Below are positions 9,304 through 16,833 of a DNA stretch of 64,000 nucleotides, piece after piece. The translations under genes and the position numbers were made by a program. Where the stretch lies: contig NZ_JAQKPV010000002.1 of the NCBI RefSeq assembly GCF_028200735.1, positions 186,001 through 250,000 on the forward strand, given 5' to 3'. Position 1 is the stretch's first letter. Every line of letters begins with the position of its first letter. Origin of the DNA: Streptomyces sp. ACA25 (GTDB lineage Bacteria > Actinomycetota > Actinomycetes > Streptomycetales > Streptomycetaceae). The notes beneath the pieces are model-generated. The model worked only from the letters and a program-made list of their open reading frames with translations, ran no database searches and was not told the DNA's origin.

Positions 9304-9824
9304 GGCTGCACGAGGACGCTGTCCGGGTGCTGAGCGGCTGGGCGGCCCCCGATCCGGAGCAGGGCCGGCTGGCCCGGGAGTACCGTTCCCACCTGGCCGC
9401 TCACCGGGACGGCATGTGGAAGTCCTGCGGCGAAGGCCACCTCACCGCAAGCGCGCTGGTGGTGGACCCGCCGCGGCAGCGGGTGCTGCTGACCCTGCAC
9501 CGCAAGCTGCGGCGCTGGCTGCAGACCGGCGGGCACTGTGAGCCCCAGGATGTGACGCTGGCCGGTGCCGCGTTGCGGGAGGCCACCGAGGAGTCGGGGC
9601 TGCCGGGGCTGCGGCTGCTGCCCGGGCCGGTGCGGCTGGACCGGCACCGCACCCCGTGCGCCTGGCATCTGGACGTGCAGTACGCGGTGGTGGCCCCGGA
9701 CGGGAAGCCGCCGGCGATCAGTGACGAATCGCTGGAGCTGCGCTGGTTCGGGTACGACGAGGTCGCCGGCGCGGCCGACGACTCGGTGGTCCGGCTGATG
9801 CGGCGCACCCGGATGCTGCTCTGA
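9300..9824 (+). CDS. NUDIX hydrolase
   Basis: A 174-aa single-domain NUDIX hydrolase. The NUDIX box is present, with the glutamates in ALREATEESGL preceded by GGHCEPQD. Substrates of this family are nucleoside diphosphates linked to another moiety; none can be assigned here. The GTG start at 9300 overlaps the upstream stop codon (GTGA), so it is translationally coupled to the Zincin_2 gene. Confidence 0.9.
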   Translation: MRLHEDAVRVLSGWAAPDPEQGRLAREYRSHLAAHRDGMWKSCGEGHLTASALVVDPPRQRVLLTLHRKLRRWLQTGGHCEPQDVTLAGAALREATEESGLPGLRLLPGPVRLDRHRTPCAWHLDVQYAVVAPDGKPPAISDESLELRWFGYDEVAGAADDSVVRLMRRTRMLL

Positions 9825-9893
9825 TCCGGGCGGTGTCCGAACGGCCTGCCCGGACCCGCCGGCTCCGGCGTCCGGCCGCGTCGAGTACCGCCG

Positions 9894-10505
9894 TCACCCC
9901 CCGGGCGGCCGGCAGGGGGGCAAGGCGTGCGGCAACCGCTCGGCCGCGACCACTCCCTCCAGGTAACCGCGGGCCCGTTCGGTGCGCGGGTAGGAGTCGA
10001 GAAGCCGCCAGAAACCGGGCCCGTGCCCGGGCACGAGCAGGTGGGCGAGCTCGTGCAGGAGGACGTAGTCGAGCACGTACTCCGGCATCCCCTGCAGCCG
10101 GTGGGAGAGCCGGATGCTGCCGAGCGCGGGAGTGCAGGAGCCCCAGCGGGCGTTCTGGTTCGTGACCCAGCGCACGCTGCGCGGACGGGCGCGCCCGCCG
10201 AGATAGCGCTCGGAGAGCTCGGAGGCCCGGGCCTGCAGATCATCGCCGTCCAGGATGCGCCGGTGCTCCTGGGCCGCCAGCTTGTCGAGCATGACGGACA
10301 CCCAGCGCCGCTCCTCTTCCGCGGTCATCCGCGCGGGGATGAGCACCACGGTGCGATCGCCCTCGCGATAGGCCGAGACGGTGCGGCGGCGGCGCGAACT
10401 GCGCCGCACTTCCACCGGCCCGGCCGGCCTCCCGTCCACCCGGGCAGGACCCGCCGCGGTCGGGCGCGGCGGCGGACCGGTGCGGTTCAGCGGATCGGCG
10501 GGCAC
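9894..10505 (-). CDS. YgjP-type (M48-like, DUF45) metallopeptidase
   Basis: A 203-aa protein with the zinc site HELAHLLVPGHGPGFW (HExxH plus a third histidine) and the preceding NARWGSCT motif typical of YgjP/DUF45 proteins. No signal peptide is seen, so it is probably cytoplasmic. The N-terminal ~45 residues are Pro- and Arg-rich. The GTG at 10505 is the first in-frame start. It is transcribed divergently from the E1-like gene at 10689, across a 183-base intergenic region that could carry both promoters. Confidence 0.87.
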   Translation of the reverse strand: MPADPLNRTGPPPRPTAAGPARVDGRPAGPVEVRRSSRRRRTVSAYREGDRTVVLIPARMTAEEERRWVSVMLDKLAAQEHRRILDGDDLQARASELSERYLGGRARPRSVRWVTNQNARWGSCTPALGSIRLSHRLQGMPEYVLDYVLLHELAHLLVPGHGPGFWRLLDSYPRTERARGYLEGVVAAERLPHALPPCRPPGG

Positions 10506-10688
10506 ACGATGACGTTACCCGCTGACAGCCGGAAATGTCCTGCTCCCTTCGCAACCGGTCCGGCCGGCGGTCAACGCGCGTCCAGCTTGTGCGACAACCG
10601 CCACGGCCTGTGGACAACCCGGCACCGTGGACGGCCCGACGGCCGCATGCTGGGCCCCTGTCGCACTCCACGAGCGTGAGGGGCCGTT

Positions 10689-11819
10689 GTGCATCCGATG
10701 ATCAAACCTTCGCTGCGCCGCGGCTGGCGGGACCGGCAGACCGTGCGCTACGGCGTGACCCCGGCGCACTCCGTGCTGTTCGGCCCGTTGGACAGTGCGA
10801 CGGAGAGCTTCCTCAGCCTCCTCGACGGCACCCGGGGCCTTCCGGCCCTGCGGGACGCGGCCGCGGCGCTGGGGCTCGGCCGCGGAGCGGCGGACCGGCT
10901 GGCCCGGCAGCTCGCGCAGGTGGGTGTGCTGGACGACGCCACGGCCGACCGCAGCGGGGCGGCTCAGGTGACGGAAGCGCTGCGGCCGGATCTCGCCTCG
11001 TTGTCGCTGCTCCATCCCGACCCGGGCGCCGGCCTGCGCACGCTCCTGGCCCGCCGTCACGCCTGGGTGCAGATCCGGGGGGCGGGCCGGGTCGGGGCAG
11101 CCACCGCGGTGACCCTGGCTCAGGCCGGGGTCGGCCGGGTGGAGGTCGTCGACGGCGGGGAGGTCGCCCCGGGTGACGTCTCCCCCGGCGGGGTGCGCGC
11201 GGAACAGGCGGGACGGCGGCGCGACGCGGCGGCCCGCGCCGCCGTGCACGCCGCGGTTCCCTGGTCCCGGGCACCGCGCGCGGACCGGCAGGAGGGGGCC
11301 CGGCTGGTCGTGGTCGCCCCCCGGGACGGGCTCGCGGCCTACGCGCCCGATCCCGCGGCCGTCCGCCCGGTGCTGGAGTCCGGCACGCCGCATCTGTACG
11401 CGGGCGTGGTGGAGGGGACCGGCTTCGCCGGACCGTTGGTGCTGCCGGGGGTGACCGGCTGCGCGGAGTGCCTGCTGCGCGGGCGGACCCAGCGGGAGCC
11501 GGGCTGGCCGCTGTTGGTGGGTCAGTGGCGGAACGCCAGACGGGGCGGGGTGCCCGCCTGCGACGCCGCCCTGGCTGCGCTCGTGGCCGGGTTCACGGCT
11601 TCACTCGCGCTGAGCCATCTCGACGGGACGCCGGGGTCTCCGCCCGGGATCCGGACGGAGGTGGTGCTCCCGGAGCTGTCCGTGAGCCGGATCCCCGTGG
11701 ATCCGCACCCGGAGTGCGCGTGCGGTGCGGCGGGAGCCGGGACGTCCGGGGTTTCCCCGGCCGGCCCGGCTCCCGGGGGCGGTCAGCAGGGCCGCTCCCG
11801 TACCGCGGTTACTGCATGA
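10689..11819 (+). CDS. E1/ThiF-like protein with an N-terminal winged-helix-like domain
   Basis: A 376-aa protein. Residues ~20-95 resemble the small winged-helix/PqqD-like domain seen in some ThiF-type partners of peptide-modifying systems. The rest is a ThiF/MoeB-type Rossmann domain with RGAGRVGAATAVTLAQAG. Where active E1 enzymes have an acidic pair and an Asn-Arg-Gln stretch, this protein reads VVDGGEVAPGDVSPGGV, so adenylation is doubtful. Four cysteines (CAEC and CAC near the end) could form a structural zinc site. The GTG start at 10689 has GAGGGG five bases upstream. No carrier protein, dehydrogenase or YcaO partner is nearby. Confidence 0.75.
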   Translation: MHPMIKPSLRRGWRDRQTVRYGVTPAHSVLFGPLDSATESFLSLLDGTRGLPALRDAAAALGLGRGAADRLARQLAQVGVLDDATADRSGAAQVTEALRPDLASLSLLHPDPGAGLRTLLARRHAWVQIRGAGRVGAATAVTLAQAGVGRVEVVDGGEVAPGDVSPGGVRAEQAGRRRDAAARAAVHAAVPWSRAPRADRQEGARLVVVAPRDGLAAYAPDPAAVRPVLESGTPHLYAGVVEGTGFAGPLVLPGVTGCAECLLRGRTQREPGWPLLVGQWRNARRGGVPACDAALAALVAGFTASLALSHLDGTPGSPPGIRTEVVLPELSVSRIPVDPHPECACGAAGAGTSGVSPAGPAPGGGQQGRSRTAVTA

Positions 11820-12078
11820 CGGCCCTCGCCAGGGCACGCCGGGCGCGCTGGGAGGCAGCCTCGGCCCGCCGGTGCAGCCGACGGGAGCGGCGCTCCAGGC
11901 GCCCCGCGGTGGCCAACCGTTGGGCCAGCCGTTGGGATTCCGCCTCGCGGATGCGTTCGTGGATCTGCGAGCGGGCCATGGCTTCCGAGATGAGTTGCAT
12001 GTGGCGGGTCCTGTTCCGGGTCTGACGGGCGTCGCCCGCAGGCGGTTCGGTGCTGTGGGGTGTGTGGTCGTTGTTCAT
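11809..12078 (-). CDS. Small Arg-rich protein of unknown function
   Basis: An 89-aa protein, very rich in Arg, Ala, Glu and Gln, predicted mostly helical (HERIREAESQRLAQRL). The start at 12078 (MNNDHTPHS) is the internal ATG nearest the family-like N-terminus; the open frame extends further upstream without a better start. Its 3' end overlaps the convergent ThiF-like gene by 11 bases. It lies just downstream of wblC on the same strand with a 115-base gap. I do not recognise a family. Confidence 0.6.
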   Translation of the reverse strand: MNNDHTPHSTEPPAGDARQTRNRTRHMQLISEAMARSQIHERIREAESQRLAQRLATAGRLERRSRRLHRRAEAASQRARRALARAVMQ

Positions 12079-12193
12079 GTCCGCTGCCTGTCCGGGGCCG
12101 TGAGCTGTCGGCTGTCCGATCGTTCCTGTCCTCATGTCCGGTCCGCCTCGCTGCCGTTCCGCGAGAGGGAGGCTCCGGACACCACTGCGGTGC

Positions 12194-12550
12194 TCATGAG
12201 AGGACCGGGTTCTTGCGGGGCCGGCCTCGGGGCCGCTTGCGCGGGACGACGACGCCCTGCACGAACAGCTCGCCGCCCCAGACTCCCCAGGGCTCACGGC
12301 GGTCCTTGGCGCCCGAGAGGCAGGCGTCGCGCAGCGGGCAGGCCCGGCACAGGGACTTCGCGTACTCGACATCCGAGGGTGACTCGGCGAAGAAGACCTC
12401 CGGGTCGTAGGTGCGGCAGGGCACGTCGGTGTCGAGTTGCTCGATGGCCTCGTCGAGCTCGTTGAGGGTGAACTGCGGGAACACAGAATTCTCCGGATCA
12501 GGTGGTGAGTCCAGGTCGGGCGATGACGGGGCGGTGGTTGCGAGTCGCAC
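12194..12550 (-). CDS. wblC: WhiB-family transcription factor WblC (WhiB7 type)
   Basis: A 118-aa iron-sulfur transcription factor that partners with the principal sigma factor and controls intrinsic resistance to ribosome-targeting antibiotics in actinobacteria. The four cluster cysteines are C45, C68, C71 and C77 (C-x22-C-x2-C-x5-C). The GVWGG turn is at 89-93, and an AT-hook (RKRPRGRPRK) closes the C-terminus, as expected for the WhiB7/WblC subgroup. The gene has a long 5' leader (12551-13080) with an upstream ORF and a terminator-like hairpin, and a promoter with an A/T tract overlapping the end of uvrD2. The neighbours uvrD2, mycoredoxin and NudC match the whiB7 locus of mycobacteria. 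Confidence 0.97.
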   Translation of the reverse strand: MRLATTAPSSPDLDSPPDPENSVFPQFTLNELDEAIEQLDTDVPCRTYDPEVFFAESPSDVEYAKSLCRACPLRDACLSGAKDRREPWGVWGGELFVQGVVVPRKRPRGRPRKNPVLS

Positions 12551-12619
12551 GGTGGTGTGTCCTCGTCTCGTCGGTTGTCGGTCTGTTCCGGCTGGTAGCC
12601 GGGCGCCGGGGCAAACAGA

Positions 12620-12654
12620 AGGGCCGCGGATCCCGGTGTGGGTTCCGCGGCCCT
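12620..12654 (-). terminator. Terminator-like attenuator hairpin in the wblC leader
   Basis: An 11-bp perfect stem (12620-12630 with 12644-12654), extended internally by three G-C pairs, is followed in the minus-strand direction by TTCTGTTT. This has the form of an intrinsic terminator yet lies 70 bases upstream of the wblC start, with the upstream ORF ending just before it. Such a site would stop transcription before wblC unless the leader refolds. Confidence 0.75.
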
Positions 12655-12666
12655 GGAAAGGTGCCG

Positions 12667-12687
12667 ACCTGATCTCGCCGATCAGGT
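12667..12687 (-). promoter_or_regulatory. Hairpin spanning the stop codon of the wblC upstream ORF
   Basis: A perfect 8-bp stem (12667-12674 with 12680-12687) has a 5-base loop. The stop codon of the 94-codon upstream ORF (12682-12684) lies within it, so a terminating ribosome would cover the stem. It is placed to couple translation of the leader to folding of the terminator at 12620-12654. Confidence 0.55.
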
Positions 12688-12966
12688 GGGGTCACTCCAG
12701 GGATCGAGCCCGCGGAGGGCCCACATCGTGCAAAGCTGCGTCTTCTGGTGTCCAAAAAGCTGATTGCCGGCACCATGGGCTGCATCGCTGCAGTCGACTG
12801 CCGCCGCTGCTACCTCAGGCGCCTGGATCGGTCGCGCGCTGCTGCGCTCCCGGATACGGGAAGCCGCCGGACGCACTGCCGCACCGGTGCCGGGCAGGCC
12901 GGACTCGAGCGGGCAGGAGGCGACGGCCTCGCGGCCGACCAGTTTGGTGATCGTCTTCATGGTCAT
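12682..12966 (-). CDS. Upstream ORF in the wblC leader (94 codons)
   Basis: An open frame starts ATG-ACC-ATG at 12966 with a strong Shine-Dalgarno (GAGGAGG) eight bases upstream, and encodes MTMKTITKLVGREAVAS and further residues to DPWSDPT. It resembles no protein family I know. Its position between the wblC promoter and a terminator-like hairpin suggests a leader whose translation state controls read-through into wblC, as described in general terms for whiB7. The peptide itself may not matter. Which of the two ATGs is used is open. Confidence 0.6.
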   Translation of the reverse strand: MTMKTITKLVGREAVASCPLESGLPGTGAAVRPAASRIRERSSARPIQAPEVAAAAVDCSDAAHGAGNQLFGHQKTQLCTMWALRGLDPWSDPT

Positions 12967-13081
12967 GGGGATCGCCTCCTCTCTGCGTCGGGAGTCTCAG
13001 GGCCGGTGTGCGCCGGCCGGGTCGTTCAGTACAGCACGGCTCAGGGGGGAGCGGCAGGCTCCTCCTTGGCCGTGTGAACAC

Positions 13082-13120
13082 GCTATGCGGATCGCTCGGG
13101 CGAGCGCAAACTATTTTTCC
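13082..13120 (-). promoter_or_regulatory. Probable wblC promoter with an A/T tract next to the -35
   Basis: On the minus strand, a GGAAAAATAG tract (13111-13120) is followed by a -35-like TTGCGC (13104-13109), a 16-base spacer and a -10-like CATAGC (13082-13087). WhiB7/WblC-dependent promoters are known for a short A/T stretch just upstream of the -35, so this is a candidate autoregulated promoter. It overlaps the stop codon of the helicase gene. Confidence 0.55.
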
Positions 13121-15366
13121 GAAGAGAGTGTGCCGGTTTCCGGGAGAGTTTCCGGAAGGGGGTCCTCCGCTTCGGCGAGCGGTTCCTCCCCTGCGCAGAG
13201 CGCCAGCACCTCGGTGCCGAACTGCCGGAGTTTCCGGGCTCCCACACCGGAAACCGAGGACAATTCGGACTCGGTGGCCGGCACCGCCTCGGCGATCGCG
13301 GTCAGCGTGACATCGGTGAACACGGCGAACGCCGGACGGCCGAGCTCCGCGGCCCGGCCCCGGCGCCACTCATGGAGACGCTCGAACAGCGCCTCGTCGC
13401 GCTGCGCGGGGCAGTCCACACAGCGGCGCAGCTTGAGCTCGGGTGCGTCGGTCAGCGTGCGCCCGCACACCCGGCACCGCACCGGGCCGCGCGGTGTGCG
13501 CCGCCGCGGGGCGGCGGCACCCCGCTCGATGCCCCCGCCACCGCCCGTGGAACGCCCGGCGCCGGCCGTCCCGGGACGCAGACCGTCCAGGAAGCGGCTG
13601 GGTTGCCGGTTGGCGCGGCCCCCCGGCGAGCGGGCCAGGGACCAGGACAGAGCGAGATGCAGCCGGGCCCGGGTGATGCCGACGTACAGCAGGCGCCGCT
13701 CCTCCTCGATCTGCTCAGGCGTCCGGGCGTAGGTGAGGGGCAGCATGCCGTCGGTGAGCCCGACCAGGAAGACGGCGTCCCACTCCAGGCCCTTGGCCGC
13801 GTGCAAGGAGGCCAGGGTGACTCCCTCGACGGCCGGCGCGTGCTGCGCGGCCGCCCGTTCCTCGAGCTCCCTGACGAAGTCGGCCAGCGAAGCCCCTGGC
13901 CGCGCGGCGCCGAAGTCCTCGGCCAGCCGGACCAGCGAGCGCAGCGACTCCCAGCGGTCCCGCACGGCGCCGGACCCGGCGGGGGGCTCAGGGGTCCACC
14001 CGGTGCTGCCCAGCACGGCGCCGACCTGCTCGGCGAGGCCCACGGCGTCGGCCAGCGCACTGTCGTTGGAGCCGGCCCGCGCCGCTCCCCGCAGGGCAAG
14101 CCCGGCCTGGCGCACCTCCGGTCGCTCGAAGAAGCGCTCGGCGCCCTTCAGCTGATAGGGGACACCGGCATCCGCCAGGGCCTGCTCGTAGATCTCGGAC
14201 TGGGCGTTGATCCGGAAGAGCACGGCGATCTCGCCGGCCGACACCCCGCCGTTGATGAGCTCCTGGATCCGCCGGGCGGTGGCCGCCGCCTCGGCGGGCT
14301 CGTCCGGGTACTCGCTCCAGGAGGGCTCGGGGCCCGCGGACCGCTGGGAGACCAGCTCGAGGCGGTGCTCGGCCGCCCGGCCGCGCGCCCGGCCGAGGAG
14401 CCCGTTGGCCAGATGCACCACCTGAGGGGTGGAGCGGTAGTCCCGGACCAGCCGCACCACGGTTGCGTCCGGGTGCCGGGACCGGAAGGTGAGCAGATGG
14501 TCGGGGGTCGCCCCGGTGAAGGAGTAGATCGTCTGGCTGGCGTCACCGACCACGCACAAACTGTTCCGGTCCCCCAGCCACAGCTGCAGCAGACGCTGCT
14601 GGAGCGGGCTGACGTCCTGGTACTCGTCGACGACGAAGTGCTGGTACTGGCGCCGGACCACCTCGGCGATGTCGGGACGGTCCTGCAGGACGCCGACGGT
14701 GAGCAGCAGCACGTCCTCGAAATCGATCACCGAGCGCTCCTGTTTGAGCTGCTCGTACATCGCGTAGATCCGGGCGGTCTCCGCAGGATCGCGCGGCGCC
14801 TCACGGTCCGCGGCGGTCACCGCCGCCGGGTAGTCCTCGGGGGTGGTCTGAGTGACCTTGGCCCACTCGATCTCCGCCGTCACATCCCGCAGTTCCGCCC
14901 GCTCCAGCCGTACCCGCCGGCGCGCCGCCGCCTCGGCCACCAACTGGACCTTGCGTTCCAGCAGCCGCGGCAGCTCCCCGCCGACCGCCTTCGGCCAGAA
15001 GTACTGCAGCTGACGCAGCGCCGCGGAGTGGAACGTCCGGGCCTGCACTCCGGCCACCCCGAGCTCCCGCAGCCGCCCGCGCATCTCCCCCGCGGCCCGG
15101 TGGGTGAAGGTGACGGCCAGCACCGCGGCGGGCGGCAGCACTCCGGCCCGCACCCCGTAGGCGATGCGATGGGTGATCGCCCGGGTCTTGCCGGTGCCGG
15201 CCCCGGCCAGCACGCACACCGGGCCCTGCAGCGCCGTCGCCACCTCGCGCTGCTCGGGGTCGAGCCCTTCGAGCACCGCGTCGGCGTCCGCCGGCGGTAC
15301 GGGGAAGTTCGACGGTGCCGGGACCTGCGGGAAAGGAGTGGCCTGTGCTGCTGTCACCCACCCCAT
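13111..15366 (-). CDS. uvrD2: UvrD2-type ATP-dependent DNA helicase with HRDC domain
   Basis: A 751-aa superfamily 1A helicase. Walker A is AGAGTGKTRAI (Lys60), the DExx box is VVDEYQDVSPLQQRL, and motif III is GDASQTIYSFTGA. The C-terminal third has a four-cysteine motif (CRVC ... CVDC) and an HRDC domain (VFTDVTLTAIAEAVP), the layout of actinobacterial UvrD2. It is inferred to act in DNA repair and strand separation. Start 15366 (MGWVTAAQ) is chosen over 15426; neither has a strong Shine-Dalgarno. The stop overlaps the wblC promoter. Mycoredoxin is divergent upstream. Confidence 0.92.
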   Translation of the reverse strand: MGWVTAAQATPFPQVPAPSNFPVPPADADAVLEGLDPEQREVATALQGPVCVLAGAGTGKTRAITHRIAYGVRAGVLPPAAVLAVTFTHRAAGEMRGRLRELGVAGVQARTFHSAALRQLQYFWPKAVGGELPRLLERKVQLVAEAAARRRVRLERAELRDVTAEIEWAKVTQTTPEDYPAAVTAADREAPRDPAETARIYAMYEQLKQERSVIDFEDVLLLTVGVLQDRPDIAEVVRRQYQHFVVDEYQDVSPLQQRLLQLWLGDRNSLCVVGDASQTIYSFTGATPDHLLTFRSRHPDATVVRLVRDYRSTPQVVHLANGLLGRARGRAAEHRLELVSQRSAGPEPSWSEYPDEPAEAAATARRIQELINGGVSAGEIAVLFRINAQSEIYEQALADAGVPYQLKGAERFFERPEVRQAGLALRGAARAGSNDSALADAVGLAEQVGAVLGSTGWTPEPPAGSGAVRDRWESLRSLVRLAEDFGAARPGASLADFVRELEERAAAQHAPAVEGVTLASLHAAKGLEWDAVFLVGLTDGMLPLTYARTPEQIEEERRLLYVGITRARLHLALSWSLARSPGGRANRQPSRFLDGLRPGTAGAGRSTGGGGGIERGAAAPRRRTPRGPVRCRVCGRTLTDAPELKLRRCVDCPAQRDEALFERLHEWRRGRAAELGRPAFAVFTDVTLTAIAEAVPATESELSSVSGVGARKLRQFGTEVLALCAGEEPLAEAEDPLPETLPETGTLSSEK

Positions 15367-15567
15367 GCTGCCAGGTCCACCCGGCGGTACCGGCTGCTTG
15401 TCCACAGGCCGCGGTCCTTCCCTCATACCGGGAATGGACGACGGGCCGGTGGATGTTCCCCGCTGGGCAGCTCAGCGGGACCGGGGCCACGGGCGCCGGC
15501 CGGGCGGGGCGCCCGAGCTGACCGGATCACCCATCACGCGCAACCGAAGCGAAGGAGTGCGGAGTCC

Positions 15568-15813
15568 ATGCCGGGAACCGTGACGATGTACAGCACCACC
15601 TGGTGCGGCTACTGCCGTCGGCTGAAGGGCCAGATGGAACGCGAGGGGATCGCCTACACCGAGGTCAACATCGAGCACGACCCGGCGGCAGCAGAACTCG
15701 TGGAGCGGGCGAACGACGGTAATCAGACGGTGCCGACCCTCCTCTTCGAGGACGGCTCGACCCTGACCAACCCCTCGCTGGCCCAGGTGAAGCAGAAGAT
15801 GGCCGCCGGGTGA
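15568..15813 (+). CDS. mrx1: Mycoredoxin (glutaredoxin-like thiol reductase)
   Basis: An 81-aa glutaredoxin-fold protein with the active site C13-G-Y-C16 in TWCGYCRRLKGQ, a cis-proline TVPTLLF motif and the C-terminal TNPSLAQVKQKM helix. Mycoredoxins reduce protein-mycothiol mixed disulfides in actinobacteria, drawing electrons from mycothiol. The ATG at 15568 has GGAG seven to ten bases upstream. It is divergent from uvrD2, matching Rv3198A beside Rv3198c. Confidence 0.93.
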   Translation: MPGTVTMYSTTWCGYCRRLKGQMEREGIAYTEVNIEHDPAAAELVERANDGNQTVPTLLFEDGSTLTNPSLAQVKQKMAAG

Positions 15814-15830
15814 CGGTTGTCCGGTGACCC

Positions 15831-15875
15831 GTGAGCCCGAGCCCCGGCACCCCGCGTGCCGGGGCTCGGGCTCAC
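15831..15875. terminator. Bidirectional terminator between mrx1 and nudC
   Basis: A perfect 19-bp inverted repeat (15831-15849 with 15857-15875) has a 7-base loop, between convergent genes. The right arm includes the nudC stop codon (15872-15874). Confidence 0.85.
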
Positions 15876-16804
15876 GGCCGGGGCAGTGGCTTCCCGTACC
15901 AGAGCTCGACCAGGCGGGCCGCGATCGAGATGCCTGCCGGGGGCAGTATCTCTCCCGATTCGATGGCGCTCCGCAGGTCGTCCCGGGAGAACCAGCGCGC
16001 CTCCTCGATCTCCTCGCCGTCGACCCGCACCTCGCCCCCGACGGCACGGGCCACGAAACCGAGCATCAGGGCCGACGGGAACGGCCACGGCTGGCTGGCG
16101 ATGTACTCGACCTCGCCCACCGTGACACCGACCTCCTCCGCGACCTCCCGGACCACTGCCTGCTCGATGGACTCCCCCGGCTCCACGAAACCCGCCAGGG
16201 TGGAGAAGCGGCCCTCGGGCCAGTGCACCTGCCGGCCGAGCAGCGCCCGGTCCTCGGCGTCCGTGACCAGCATGATCACCGCCGGGTCGGTGCGCGGATA
16301 GTGCTCGGCGCCACAGGCCGGGCAGCGGCGGACGTGCCCGGACGCCGCGATCACGGTGTGCTCCCCGCACCGCGAGCAGAACCGGTGCATCCGCTGCCAG
16401 TTCTCCAGGGCCACAGCGTGCACCAGCAGCTCGCTGTCCCGCTCGCTCAGCAGCCCGGCGGCCTCGCGGAGCCCGGCAGGGCGGGCCGCCGCGTCCATCC
16501 GGCCCGGGAGGCTGTCCTTCTGCAGGGCGAAGTACCGGACGCCGCTCTCGTCCGTCCCCAGGAAGTACCGGTGCTGCTCGGTCACCGGCGCGTCGAAGGA
16601 CGGCATCAGCACCAGCTCGGTCCGCCCGTCCGGGGCGTCCTCCACCAGAGCCTGGCCTCCGGACACCACGAACACGCGGGTGGTCGGATGGCTCCAGGCG
16701 GCTGCGAGCCAAGCCTCATCCAGGCGATGACCGGAGGCCCGGTCGATGCCTCCGGTACCTGCGAGCGTGACCGACTGGACGGCGTTGTCCGGTGTGATAC
16801 GCAT
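15872..16804 (-). CDS. nudC: NAD(+) diphosphatase NudC
   Basis: A 310-aa NudC-type NUDIX hydrolase that cleaves NAD(H) to NMN(H) and AMP and, in characterised members, removes NAD caps from RNA. The zinc ribbon is visible (CSRCGEH ... RRCPACGAEHYPRTDP), then the NUDIX box (GFVEPGES ... REVAEEVGV) and the NudC signature SQPWPFP. Length matches the family. The start ATG is at 16804. It lies 29 bases downstream of adnB, so it may be read from the same transcript. Confidence 0.95.
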   Translation of the reverse strand: MRITPDNAVQSVTLAGTGGIDRASGHRLDEAWLAAAWSHPTTRVFVVSGGQALVEDAPDGRTELVLMPSFDAPVTEQHRYFLGTDESGVRYFALQKDSLPGRMDAAARPAGLREAAGLLSERDSELLVHAVALENWQRMHRFCSRCGEHTVIAASGHVRRCPACGAEHYPRTDPAVIMLVTDAEDRALLGRQVHWPEGRFSTLAGFVEPGESIEQAVVREVAEEVGVTVGEVEYIASQPWPFPSALMLGFVARAVGGEVRVDGEEIEEARWFSRDDLRSAIESGEILPPAGISIAARLVELWYGKPLPRP

Positions 16805-16833
16805 GGGCAGAGCCTATCCGGGAGAGCGCGGGT

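Noticed and set aside
9894-12078. RiPP-type cluster (E1-like protein, metallopeptidase and 89-aa small protein)
   Set aside because: The 89-aa protein is Arg/Glu-rich with no core of Cys, Ser or Thr and no leader-like cleavage site. No YcaO, dehydrogenase or transporter is present. The genes look like conserved core genes.
13372-15567. Long plus-strand frame opposite uvrD2 that continues into the mycoredoxin
   Set aside because: Only the last 81 codons (15568-15813) are family-like and have a ribosome-binding site. The rest is antisense to the helicase.
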